From NCBI GenBank assembly GCA_017411305.1, contig JAFQQI010000050.1, forward strand, positions 1 through 47,515: a DNA stretch of 47,515 bases, written 5' to 3'. The stretch is from Lachnospiraceae bacterium. GTDB lineage: Bacteria > Bacillota > Clostridia > Lachnospirales > Lachnospiraceae. Under the pieces are notes generated by a model. It had not been told where the DNA came from and did no database searches. It saw only the letters and a program-made list of their open reading frames with translations. How positions within the stretch are numbered: the first letter of the stretch is position 1; every line of letters begins with the position of its first letter. This document shows positions 1 to 8,114 of the stretch, in pieces. Made by a program: the position numbers and the translations under genes.

Positions 1-84
1 AAAGTCAGAAAGTGAATTCTTTCACTCAAAGAATGATTTCAAGAAAAATATTTATAAGAATATTTCAAAGAAAAAGCTGTAGGA

Positions 85-115
85 TTTTCCCTTGTTATTT
101 GCTCGCAAGGGAAAA
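85..115. repeat. perfect hairpin in upstream AT-rich spacer
   Basis: A 10-bp perfect inverted repeat (TTTTCCCTTG at 85-94 and CAAGGGAAAA at 106-115) with an 11-nt loop. The runs of T and A lie on the wrong sides for a standard intrinsic terminator on either strand. A second small GGGC/GCCC hairpin lies at 151-164. No gene is visible in 1-228. Confidence 0.4.
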
Positions 116-228
116 AATAAGGGAAAAGTGCAAATTACATAGATGTTGATGGGCGGGAAAGCCCGTAAATACTAGAAAGTTGAGAAAATTCACGAGAAAT
201 TTTGAATTTTGCAGAGAGGTGAAAGACG

Positions 229-975
229 TTGAATTATGTAGAATATGGAAAAGAAAATAATGATGTAATTATCCTCTTACACGGAGGCGGTTTATCATGG
301 TGGAATTACAAAGAAGTTGCTGAAAGACTGCAAACGGATTATCATGTGTTTTTGCTTATATTAGATGGTCATGCAGGCTGTGATAAAAATTTTACGACGA
401 TAGAGAATAATGCTTTGGAGATTATAGAATTTGTAAATAGTAAATTGGGTGGTTCTGTTTTACTGATGGGAGGACTGTCACTCGGAGGGCAGATTTTGCT
501 TGAAATTTTATCTCAATGTAAAGATATATGTAAGTATGCAATAGTGGAAAGCGCACTTGTGATACCTTCAAAATTTACATATTCCATGATTAAACCGGCA
601 TTTGGGAGTTGCTATGGATTAATAAAGTATAAGTGGTTTTCAAAATTACAATTCAAATCATTAAGAATAAAATCGAATTTGTTTGATGAATATTACAAAG
701 ATACTTGTGCTATTAGTAAGAGTGATATGATTGCCTTTTTGCAGGAAAACTCAGTATATTCTCTAAAAGATGGTATTGGAGAGTGTGAGACAACCGTTCA
801 AATTTATGTTGGAGAAAAAGAAAATCATTCAATGAAAAAATCTGCTAAAATCATTCATGAAAAATTACAGGGTAGTTTTATACAAGTTCTTCCTAATATG
901 TATCATGGAGAGTTTTCAATAAATCACGCAGATGATTATGTGAGAAAACTATTGAAAATAGTAAAGCAAAGATAA
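229..975 (+). CDS. alpha/beta hydrolase
   Basis: A 248-residue cytoplasmic protein with an alpha/beta-hydrolase fold. The oxyanion-hole motif HGGG is at residues 18-21, the nucleophile elbow GLSLGG has Ser84, and a late His (about 226, in YHGEF) fits the catalytic histidine. The acid residue is not certain. The start is TTG at 229, supported by AGAGGTG at about 214-220; no ATG in a better position was found. Substrate cannot be told: esterase, lipase-like or C-C hydrolase are all possible. It stands alone in a stretch more AT-rich than the rest of the window and next to a broken gene, which suggests an acquired accessory region (inference). Confidence 0.8.
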   Translation: MNYVEYGKENNDVIILLHGGGLSWWNYKEVAERLQTDYHVFLLILDGHAGCDKNFTTIENNALEIIEFVNSKLGGSVLLMGGLSLGGQILLEILSQCKDICKYAIVESALVIPSKFTYSMIKPAFGSCYGLIKYKWFSKLQFKSLRIKSNLFDEYYKDTCAISKSDMIAFLQENSVYSLKDGIGECETTVQIYVGEKENHSMKKSAKIIHEKLQGSFIQVLPNMYHGEFSINHADDYVRKLLKIVKQR

Positions 976-1055
976 ATTTCAGTTTGATGGAGCGATAAAT
1001 TCTTAGTTGAAAAAAGATTGTAGTTAAAATGTGAAGATTCAAAGGAGAAGAAATT

Positions 1056-1223
1056 GTGAGGTCATATAAATTAATTGAATTTTTAAGAATTGAGGCTAAT
1101 GAAATAAATTTAGCTTTTCAAAAAGCGAGTATGGAAGGATAGGAAGCGCCTTAGAAAATTTCTGATAAACGTGAGCCTATTGTTCAAGCATTTTTTGAAA
1201 AATTCGTTCCATTTCCTTTTTAA
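1056..1223 (+). pseudogene. degenerate gene fragment (possibly DUF6602-like N terminus)
   Basis: A GTG at 1056 follows a good ribosome binding site (AAAGGAG, 1041-1047). The frame reads MRSYKLIEFLRIEANEINLA and so on to a TAG at 1140-1142, continues as protein-like sequence past a second TAG at 1152-1154 (KISDKREPIVQAFFEKFVPF), and ends at TAA 1221-1223. The pattern of a Ser/Gly turn, an IxDxRE motif and a following FxxKFxPFPF resembles the start of DUF6602-type proteins, but this is from memory and weak. It is the truncated, twice-interrupted 5' end of a once longer gene; nothing recognisable continues after 1223. Confidence 0.5.
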
Positions 1224-1361
1224 GGTAGTGAAAATTTGATAATATCACTATAGCGTGAAAATGGCTAAAAAGTGATACTTGTATTGAGATTGTTAAATAG
1301 AATGTTATTTTTTACAGAGAATAACATGCAAAGTGCATGAATAGTATCAAATAAGTATAAG

Positions 1362-1407
1362 AAAAGGAAAGGTTTCATGGCAAGTGTGCCGGAATCTTTC
1401 CTTTTTT
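1362..1407 (+). terminator. intrinsic terminator-like hairpin
   Basis: AAAAGGAAAG at 1362-1371 pairs with CTTTCCTTTT at 1396-1405, and a T run follows directly. The 24-nt loop can form an inner GGC/GCC stem. It may be left over from the broken gene upstream. Confidence 0.55.
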
Positions 1408-1502
1408 ATATTTTATAAATGAAGTCTGCCCCCTGGCAAAGAAGAATTGCATTATAGTTAGAAAAAAATAAGAGAAGTTATGCCCATGGCAGCAGATGAG
1501 AG

Positions 1503-1545
1503 TTTAATGGTAAGAAGAAAAAAGGAATGAAATCTTACCATTAAA
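1503..1545. repeat. 13-bp perfect inverted repeat
   Basis: TTTAATGGTAAGA (1503-1515) and TCTTACCATTAAA (1533-1545) are exact inverted copies separated by 17 nt of A-rich sequence. There is no T run, so it is not a typical terminator. Apart from this, the terminator at 1362 and the promoter at 1686, the 976-1749 spacer shows nothing beyond the broken gene. Confidence 0.6.
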
Positions 1546-1685
1546 AGTAAAATGTTTACAATGGGTAGATAAAATGATTTGGAATGTTCTAACCACAATA
1601 AAGAAATGGCGTTTAATGGGTAAAAGAGAGCATGAAAGTAAAAGGAGTCTTAGTATCAATAGGTCTTTGTGTCAATAGCTCTTGG

Positions 1686-1714
1686 TTGAACAATAATTCT
1701 GATTATGTTATTAT
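1686..1714 (+). promoter_or_regulatory. promoter of the 1750-6000 envelope operon
   Basis: TTGAAC (1686-1691), a 17-nt spacer and TATTAT (1709-1714), about 30 nt upstream of the start region of the first gene. Good sigma-A type match; transcription start predicted near 1721. Confidence 0.6.
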
Positions 1715-1749
1715 AAAAAGGATGAATTTTTGACGAATGTGAGGGACAA

Positions 1750-2451
1750 ATGATGAGCAGCTTATTACAGAAATTCTTATCACTTAGTATGAAAGCAAAA
1801 ATAGCTTGTGCAGCTGCGGCATGTACGATTTTAGCAGGAGGTATTGCGGCAACTGTTGCATTAAATTCAGATAATGAGCCGGTAAATGAGGTGGTAGAAG
1901 TGGCAGAAGCAACCCCGGAGCCTACAGCAGAACCGACTCCGGAGCCTACGCCGGAACCAACACCGGAACCAACACCGGAGCCTACGCCTGAACCTACGCC
2001 TGAACCTACACCTGAACCGACGCCGGAACCTACGCCCGAGCCGACACCTGAGCCTACACCTGAACCGACTCCGGAGCCTACACCAGAGCCTGCGGGTAGC
2101 GGATATTATATTCTGGAAGAAGAGTTCCAGCGTCAGGTTTGCTATAACAATGACCCAAACAGTGGCTCTGTCTATGCACCGCAAGCCAATGATGAATATG
2201 AAGCACAGCTTAGAGCTGCAATCAATAGTGAGCTGGAACGTCTGGGATATAATAGAGTAGATGATTTTATAGATGGCATGATATTCAGAACAATTCCGAT
2301 TCCTTTGGGTGAGGATGTTACCACAGCATTAGATCGTGTTGTAATGGATGTTATGGGTGTAACCTTTGATAACCCGACAGCAACCTGTTATCTTGGAAAA
2401 ATAGGAAAGTGCGAAAATGGATACACAGTATCGGTTGCAGTAGCTCGGTAA
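1750..2451 (+). CDS. membrane-anchored protein with TPEP-repeat stalk, unknown function
   Basis: A 233-residue protein. A short basic N terminus is followed by one hydrophobic helix (about residues 17-38), then a 60-residue run of TPEP tetrapeptides (about 55-114) and a C-terminal globular domain of about 115 residues with three Cys. The topology suggests an anchor, a rigid extracellular stalk through the wall, and an exposed domain. I do not recognise the globular domain. ATG 1753 fits GAGGG (1741-1745) better (7-nt spacing) than ATG 1750, so the true start may be one codon later. It is first in an operon with a GT2 glycosyltransferase, a lipoprotein and a CAP protein, suggesting an envelope role. 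Confidence 0.75.
   Translation: MMSSLLQKFLSLSMKAKIACAAAACTILAGGIAATVALNSDNEPVNEVVEVAEATPEPTAEPTPEPTPEPTPEPTPEPTPEPTPEPTPEPTPEPTPEPTPEPTPEPTPEPTPEPAGSGYYILEEEFQRQVCYNNDPNSGSVYAPQANDEYEAQLRAAINSELERLGYNRVDDFIDGMIFRTIPIPLGEDVTTALDRVVMDVMGVTFDNPTATCYLGKIGKCENGYTVSVAVAR
1912..2091 (+). repeat. 12-bp coding tandem repeat (TPEP units)
   Basis: About fifteen copies of a 12-nt unit encoding Thr-Pro-Glu-Pro. Synonymous changes (ccg/cct/cca, gag/gaa) interrupt perfect identity, but many adjacent units are identical, so copy number can change by slippage. The second unit reads TAEP. Confidence 0.9.
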
Positions 2452-2481
2452 AAAGGAAAAATGATTCCAAGGAGATGTTAA

Positions 2482-3435
2482 ATGGAAAATATATTATATC
2501 TGGTAATCCCTTGTTACAATGAAGAAGAGGTATTACCGGAAACATCCAAAAGACTAAAAGAAAAAATTACTTCTTTAGTAGAAGCAGGAAAAATAGATAG
2601 GGCAAGCCGTATTGTTTTTGTCAATGACGGTTCCCGTGACAAGACATGGGAAATCATCCGTTCCCTGCATGAACAGGATCCGGTTTTCAGCGGTATTAAT
2701 TTGAGCCGCAACAGAGGACATCAGAATGCCCTTTTGGCAGGACTTATGACTGTTAAAGACCATGCAGATATGGTGATTTCCATGGATGCGGATTTGCAGG
2801 ATGATATTGATGCGGTAGATGCCATGGTGGACAAGTACTTAGAAGGAAAGGATATCGTATACGGTGTGCGCAGCAGCCGTACTAAAGATACCTTTTTTAA
2901 GAAAGCTACGGCAGAAGGTTTTTATAAACTGATGAATGCAATGGGTGCCAACACCGTATTTAATCATGCAGATTACCGACTGATGAGCAAACGTGCATTA
3001 GAAGGTTTGGCAGAGTTTGGTGAAGTGAATTTATTCCTGCGCGGTGTCGTGCCGATGATAGGTTATCCCTGGGATGTTGTATATTATGAACGTGGTGAAC
3101 GTTTCGCCGGTGAGAGTAAATATCCCCTTGGTAAGATGCTGGCATTTGCTGTAGAAGGAATTACTTCTCTCAGTATCAAGCCTATCCGTATGATTACCGG
3201 ACTTGGTTTCTTTATCTTTTTTGTCAGCATTGTTATGTTGATTTACAGTTTCATCCGCCACTTTATGGGTGAAACCATTGTAGGTTGGACAACACTGATG
3301 GTTTCCGTATGGGCAATTGGCGGACTGATTCTCTTATCCCTTGGTGTGGTTGGCGAGTATATCGGTAAGATTTACTTAGAGACTAAAGCAAGACCCAGGT
3401 TTATCGTAGAGCAGTTTTTGAATACGGAAGATTAG
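2482..3435 (+). CDS. family 2 polyprenyl-phosphate glycosyltransferase (GtrB/DPM1-like)
   Basis: A 317-residue membrane glycosyltransferase. The GT-A domain (about 1-225) has the N-terminal nucleotide-binding segment IPCYNEEE (9-16), NDGSRD (48-53) and the metal-binding DADLQDD (102-108). Two membrane helices follow at about 236-257 and 268-295, then a short cytoplasmic tail, as in GtrB, YkoT and bacterial DPM1-type enzymes. These transfer a sugar from UDP- or GDP-sugar to undecaprenyl phosphate to make a lipid-linked donor for GT-C enzymes. Sugar specificity cannot be read. AAGGAGA at about 2469-2475 sets the ATG. Several GT-C candidates in this window (15022, 17854, 25554, 26745) could use its product (inference). 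Confidence 0.88.
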   Translation: MENILYLVIPCYNEEEVLPETSKRLKEKITSLVEAGKIDRASRIVFVNDGSRDKTWEIIRSLHEQDPVFSGINLSRNRGHQNALLAGLMTVKDHADMVISMDADLQDDIDAVDAMVDKYLEGKDIVYGVRSSRTKDTFFKKATAEGFYKLMNAMGANTVFNHADYRLMSKRALEGLAEFGEVNLFLRGVVPMIGYPWDVVYYERGERFAGESKYPLGKMLAFAVEGITSLSIKPIRMITGLGFFIFFVSIVMLIYSFIRHFMGETIVGWTTLMVSVWAIGGLILLSLGVVGEYIGKIYLETKARPRFIVEQFLNTED

Positions 3436-3448
3436 GAGAAACATTCGA

Positions 3449-4018
3449 ATGTTAAAGCAAAAAAGGCAACATAAGAAAAGCAAAAATATCGCTGTATGGT
3501 TATTAATTGTCAGCGTTGCAGGAACAGTAGGAATTTCAGGCTGTGGAGGAAATGCAGGTAATGATATGCCGGCAACCAAAGAAGCAGGAGAAACAACAAC
3601 AGGTTCTGTAGCAGATATGACAATTGAAGATTATGAAGCAATGCTATCCAATGAAGAAGCAGTGTTTGCCGGGGCGTATGAAGTGAATCAAATACCTGAA
3701 ATTGAATTGTCTGACCCGGCACTGCTCCCAACAGAGGAAGAAATTTTGTGGGAAGGATATAATGAGGAGGAGCTTGGTCTTCTGGAACCGTACGAGATGC
3801 CTTATTGTGAAGTCGGGATAAATGGTTGTTCTTATGTATGGTACAATGATGAGCAATATTTTTATGTAAATGAAATAAATCAAAAGTTTGGTGAAGGTTC
3901 GCCTTTTAATGAATATTCCAATGTTTGGGTAACGTTGGACCCTGAAAATATACTGGTACTGGGAGGCTGGGAAGAGTACGGCAGAACAGGGAACTTAGCG
4001 GGAGGAAAAGGGGAATGA
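3449..4018 (+). CDS. lipoprotein, unknown function
   Basis: A 189-residue protein with a basic start, a hydrophobic segment (about 14-29) and a lipobox GISGC with the lipid-modified Cys near residue 32, followed by a Gly/Thr/Glu-rich linker. The mature part is very acidic and has no motif I recognise. It starts 13 nt after the GT2 gene, with TAGGAGA overlapping that gene's stop, and its own stop overlaps the next start by 4 nt (ATGA), so it is translationally coupled to the CAP-domain gene. Secretion to the outer face of the membrane is well supported; function is not. Confidence 0.75.
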   Translation: MLKQKRQHKKSKNIAVWLLIVSVAGTVGISGCGGNAGNDMPATKEAGETTTGSVADMTIEDYEAMLSNEEAVFAGAYEVNQIPEIELSDPALLPTEEEILWEGYNEEELGLLEPYEMPYCEVGINGCSYVWYNDEQYFYVNEINQKFGEGSPFNEYSNVWVTLDPENILVLGGWEEYGRTGNLAGGKGE

Positions 4019-6000
4019 AAAAGATAATTCAAAGAGTATTTATTATTATCATACCGTTATTGGTGCTGTTTCATTCTTCCATTACTTCTTTTGCTATCAG
4101 TGACGAAGAAAAAGCGCTTTTTGATATCCTTGGAGTAAAATACAGCGTAACTACAGATGGGGAATTTGAAACCTTTCAGGTGGATTTGAACACACCTAAA
4201 ATATCTGCAGAAGCGAAACAGACTTTCATGGAGAAATATCAGAACGGAAGTAAAATCGGTAATTTCTATGTTTGTGTATCACAAGAAGAAAATGCAGAAG
4301 ATGCCGTGATATTGATTTCTTCAAACAAGGAGAAAGTTTCTCTTTATGTAAGTGATACTGTAATTGAGTACAAAAATCCAAGTGCGGAATATACTCGTTT
4401 CGAATATGGAAACGAAGGTGTAGATGAGCCTCTTTCTATTAAAATGCTAAAAGAAAATCCTGATAATCATAACCGTCCTTTGGGAGATACCTTTTGCATG
4501 AATCTTACAGGCGATTATATATTGCGTTATAGCAGTGATGCAGAAAATGATTATCGTTATGATGAATACGGTAATTTACTGGAACGGTATGAACTTGCTT
4601 CCAATGTGATATATGATGCAAATGATACTGTAATTAAGAAATTAGTTTTTTCCGCAGATGATGGGGCTATCTTTGTGCCAACCGAATACGCAGAAGAAAT
4701 TCAAAAGACATCTGATGAAGAAAAAATGAATTATTCAGCACTTTCAGAGTATATTGAGCGTTATGATGAAGCTAAGAGGTTGGGTATGGAAGTGCCGGAT
4801 TATGTGGAACGATATGAGCAATTACAGGCATATGAAGAAGCGGTACAAAGACAGGCATACATTGATGAAAAGAAGAAAATATTTGGCGTCAGTGATAAAA
4901 GTGCTTTGTGGAATCAACCGGAGTATTTAACAGAATCAGATTATGCTGCCTTAGATACAAACCGGAATATTTCAGAACGTAAGATTGCTGAAGAAGTAGC
5001 AAGATTAATTAATGAGTATCGTGTTGAAAATGGTGTTGAAGAATTAGATTTCAGTGATTCACTTTTACAACAGGTGGCAGATATAAGAGCGGTAGAACTA
5101 ACATATGTGATGGATAAAGCTCATAGCAGACCGTGGTTAGGAAATACAAGCACATTTGCTATTGGAGAAAATGCTGCAAGTGCACCTATCATATATAACG
5201 ATACGATGCTTGAATATTCCAATGAAAGCATAGCGCATACCTTGTTCGAGGGATGGAAAAACTCGCCGGGACATAATGCTAATATGCTGGAAGCAACTCA
5301 TAAGGAAGGTTCTGTAGGGATAAAGTTTGCCTATGTTAACGGTAATTTAGTTGTATATGCAGGAACGCCTTTTTATGGCGGAGATTATGAAAATAATGTA
5401 TCTGATTTAGTGCGCAACCGAATTGCTTTGGGACCTCAGACAAATTATAGTAGCGCCGCTGAATATAGTAGTGAGTTATCAAGCTTGATACATGGATATA
5501 CCACAAGAGAAGATTTGGCACAGAAAGTGGCTGGTGATACGATAAATTATATTGATGAAGATGCTGCTTCTGAGAATGCTGCATCTGGGTATGATGATGG
5601 AATAAAAGTGCTTGATACTTCCGGTAATAAATTTCAGCTTCCGAACGGAGTTGACTGGGTTTGGGCTGAAGTGCAATTAGAGCCTTTTGAACTCTTTTGG
5701 TCTGCAGACGGACAGGTACATTACGGATACAAAGGAGATATCTATTTTTATGATGAGGGAGGAAATAAGTATAGGCTTTACTTACATCCGGAGCAGATAG
5801 AGATTAGTCAGAATCCTTTTGCATTCGGAAATATTACTAATAGTTTTTCCGGAGATACAATTATAATAGCACCATGTGCATATACAACAATAGATCATAT
5901 GGGAATGAGCTATCAGAGTGAATATGTAACAAATGTATGCTACTACATCACAAATGGTGAGATGCTAATATTAGATGATACAGGTAATTTAACCGGATAG
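4015..6000 (+). CDS. secreted CAP (SCP/PR-1) domain protein
   Basis: A 661-residue secreted protein. A signal peptide (about 1-27) is followed by an acidic unrecognised region, a coiled-coil-prone segment (about 235-290), then a CAP domain at about 323-456. The CAP domain shows LINEYRVENG near its start, IGENAAS, and the HN-type signature in the stretch around WKNSPGHNANM. About 200 further residues at the C terminus have no known fold I can name. Bacterial CAP proteins are extracellular and some bind lipids or have peptidase-like activity; the role here is unknown. It closes the operon beginning at 1750. Confidence 0.82.
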   Translation: MKKIIQRVFIIIIPLLVLFHSSITSFAISDEEKALFDILGVKYSVTTDGEFETFQVDLNTPKISAEAKQTFMEKYQNGSKIGNFYVCVSQEENAEDAVILISSNKEKVSLYVSDTVIEYKNPSAEYTRFEYGNEGVDEPLSIKMLKENPDNHNRPLGDTFCMNLTGDYILRYSSDAENDYRYDEYGNLLERYELASNVIYDANDTVIKKLVFSADDGAIFVPTEYAEEIQKTSDEEKMNYSALSEYIERYDEAKRLGMEVPDYVERYEQLQAYEEAVQRQAYIDEKKKIFGVSDKSALWNQPEYLTESDYAALDTNRNISERKIAEEVARLINEYRVENGVEELDFSDSLLQQVADIRAVELTYVMDKAHSRPWLGNTSTFAIGENAASAPIIYNDTMLEYSNESIAHTLFEGWKNSPGHNANMLEATHKEGSVGIKFAYVNGNLVVYAGTPFYGGDYENNVSDLVRNRIALGPQTNYSSAAEYSSELSSLIHGYTTREDLAQKVAGDTINYIDEDAASENAASGYDDGIKVLDTSGNKFQLPNGVDWVWAEVQLEPFELFWSADGQVHYGYKGDIYFYDEGGNKYRLYLHPEQIEISQNPFAFGNITNSFSGDTIIIAPCAYTTIDHMGMSYQSEYVTNVCYYITNGEMLILDDTGNLTG

Positions 6001-6093
6001 TGAATCAGAAATATAGTAATTGTCGTACAATACGAGAGTAAGTAATATAACGAGAAATGATTGGAATATGCGATGAATAATTATTACGAACCC

Positions 6094-6122
6094 TTGACAG
6101 CATAGGAATTAACCGATATACT
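6094..6122 (+). promoter_or_regulatory. strong sigma-A promoter for the helicase leader
   Basis: TTGACA (6094-6099), exactly 17 nt, then TATACT (6117-6122). Predicted start near 6129, leaving a leader of about 145 nt before the helicase start codon at 6275. Confidence 0.7.
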
Positions 6123-6147
6123 TGAGAAGTTCGTGAAAAGACGTTAG

Positions 6148-6183
6148 ATAAGACAGCACTTTTGAAACGAAGTGCTGTCTTAT
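6148..6183 (+). terminator. 14-bp perfect stem in helicase leader (attenuator or terminator)
   Basis: ATAAGACAGCACTT (6148-6161) and AAGTGCTGTCTTAT (6170-6183) are perfect inverted copies around an 8-nt loop. The T run after it is poor (CTTATTCTG), so complete termination is uncertain. It lies between the promoter at 6094 and the helicase gene. Confidence 0.55.
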
Positions 6184-6274
6184 TCTGTAATAAAGTAGAT
6201 AATTATTGACAGAAAAACATATAGATATTGCTGTATATAGCTAATCTAATTTATGGAATGGAATAGAGGTTAAC

Positions 6275-7954
6275 GTGAAAAGAGAAATCAAAACATTAAA
6301 AAGAAAAAACGCCCGGGAATTTTATGCAAAAGAAGCTGCAAATAATAAAGAAACAGTGAATCATACAGAAGCAAACGAATTGACAGCGGATGCAGAAACA
6401 GAAGAAAGTACATCAGCTTCCGGCATGCGTTACATAGATGCAGATATCCATCCGAATATTCTTCGGGCAGTTGAAGATATGGGCTTTGAAATGATGTCCC
6501 CTATTCAGGAACAGGCGATTCCGGCACTTTTAACGGGAAGAGATATCATCGGACAAGCCCAGACCGGTACAGGCAAGACTGCAGCATTTGGGATTCCTAT
6601 GATTCAAAGTGTAGATGCAGAGCTGAAAAAGCTGCAGGCAATTGTACTTTGCCCAACCAGAGAACTTGCCATTCAGGCGGCTGAGGAAGTCAGAAAGCTG
6701 GCAAAATACATGCATGGAGTGAAGGTGCTTCCGATTTACGGAGGGCAGGATATTACCAGACAAATTCGTGCCTTAAGCCAAGGGGTACAGATTATTGTAG
6801 GAACGCCGGGAAGAGTGATGGACCATATGCGCCGTCACACCATTAAGACTGCTCATGTAAAAATGATTGTGCTGGACGAAGCTGATGAAATGTTGAACAT
6901 GGGCTTTCGGGAGGATATTGAGACAATCTTAAAGGATATGCCACAAGAACGTCAAATGGCATTATTTTCCGCAACGATGCCCAAGCCTATTTTAGACATT
7001 ACTCATACCTATCAAAAGGATGCACAGTACATCAGAGTAACACCTAAGGAGATTACGGTAGACACCATTAAGCAGGCCTATTATCGAATTAATAAAAAGG
7101 ATAAGATGGCGGCACTTTGCAGATTGCTGGATTATTATCAGCCGGTACGCAGCCTGATTTTTTGCAATACCAAGAAAATGGTTGATGAGATGGCAGAAAT
7201 CTTAAAGCAAAGAGATTACCAGGCCGAAGGATTACACGGAGACCTTTCCCAGCATCAGCGTGACATGGTCATGGGTGCATTCAGAAACGGAAGATGTGCG
7301 ATTTTGATTGCAACCGATGTGGCTGCACGTGGAATTGACGTCAGCGGAGTAGATGCAGTGTTTAACTATGATGTTCCGGAAGACATCGAATACTATGTAC
7401 ATCGTATCGGACGTACCGGTCGTGCGGGAAAAGCAGGACGTTCTTTTACGTTAGTAACCGGAAGGGAAATTTACAAAATCAGGGAAATAGAGAAAATCTG
7501 TCATACAAAGATAAAAGAACGTAAGCTTCCGACGCCCAAGGATATTATGAGAGTGAAGGCAGGCGTTGTACTTGCCCAGGCCATGGAAGTAATGGATGAA
7601 AAGGATTTATCTGCGTTGAAGGAATCCATTGAGAATGCGGCACAGGAGCATGGCTTTACACCACTTGATTTAGCAGCAGCTTTTATGCAGATGAGAGTTG
7701 GCGATGAGCCGGAAGAAATCAAGGAAGAAAAGCCGTTATTTGAGAGAAGAAATAATAGCAGAATAAGCGATGGTCGCCGGAATGAACAGAGAAGAGACAG
7801 CCGCCGGAGTGAACAGAGAAGAGACAGACGAAGAGACGGCGGAAGAGATTCTGACAGAAGCCGTAGAAATAATGAAGAAAAACGCAGAAACAGCAAAAAT
7901 AGCATAAAACATGGTAAAAAATTAAGTAAAAAGCCACCCCTTGGTAAAATATAA
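6275..7954 (+). CDS. DEAD-box RNA helicase (CshA/DeaD-like)
   Basis: A 559-residue ATP-dependent RNA helicase. After a 50-residue N-terminal extension come all family motifs: Q motif around SPIQEQAIP, motif I AQTGTGKT (about 95-102), PTRELA, TPGR, DEAD (201-204), SAT, and motif VI HRIGRTGR (376-383). The tail (about 480-559) is rich in Arg, Ser, Asn and Asp, typical of an RNA-binding extension in CshA/DeaD-type helicases for ribosome assembly and cold adaptation. The start is GTG at 6275 with AGAGGT at 6265-6270. The long leader with a strong hairpin is consistent with leader-level control, as in cold-shock helicases (inference). Confidence 0.92.
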   Translation: MKREIKTLKRKNAREFYAKEAANNKETVNHTEANELTADAETEESTSASGMRYIDADIHPNILRAVEDMGFEMMSPIQEQAIPALLTGRDIIGQAQTGTGKTAAFGIPMIQSVDAELKKLQAIVLCPTRELAIQAAEEVRKLAKYMHGVKVLPIYGGQDITRQIRALSQGVQIIVGTPGRVMDHMRRHTIKTAHVKMIVLDEADEMLNMGFREDIETILKDMPQERQMALFSATMPKPILDITHTYQKDAQYIRVTPKEITVDTIKQAYYRINKKDKMAALCRLLDYYQPVRSLIFCNTKKMVDEMAEILKQRDYQAEGLHGDLSQHQRDMVMGAFRNGRCAILIATDVAARGIDVSGVDAVFNYDVPEDIEYYVHRIGRTGRAGKAGRSFTLVTGREIYKIREIEKICHTKIKERKLPTPKDIMRVKAGVVLAQAMEVMDEKDLSALKESIENAAQEHGFTPLDLAAAFMQMRVGDEPEEIKEEKPLFERRNNSRISDGRRNEQRRDSRRSEQRRDRRRDGGRDSDRSRRNNEEKRRNSKNSIKHGKKLSKKPPLGKI

Positions 7955-7985
7955 CAATAAATGTAACATTTTTGTAAAAAATCAT

Positions 7986-8014
7986 TTGTCAAGCCTGTAA
8001 CATTATGTTAACAT
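7986..8014 (+). promoter_or_regulatory. promoter of the membrane TPR gene
   Basis: TTGTCA (7986-7991), a 17-nt spacer and TAACAT (8009-8014). Each box matches the consensus in four or five positions. About 100 nt upstream of the start at 8115. Confidence 0.45.
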
Positions 8015-8114
8015 ATTTAACGGTATGAAATTATTCATATGCTGTGAAATGATGTGCGTTTATTGTACTTATATAAAGTGGTATGTAGTTTATTGATTCG
8101 TATAGAGGTTTATC

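Noticed and set aside
85-115. Intrinsic terminator near the window start
   Set aside because: The stem is preceded by T and followed by A on the plus strand and lacks a downstream T run on either strand.
1867-2184. Arg-rich open frame on the minus strand across the TPEP repeats
   Set aside because: It is the complement of the repeat codons, has low-complexity Arg/Phe composition, no ribosome binding site and lies within a well supported plus-strand gene.
6206-6234. TTGACA close upstream of the helicase as a second promoter
   Set aside because: No acceptable -10 box occurs at 15-19 nt; the promoter at 6094-6122 is much better.
7501-7992. 163-codon minus-strand open frame under the helicase tail
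   Set aside because: Leu/Ser/Phe-rich complement of the basic, Arg/Ser tail; no ribosome binding site or homology features.
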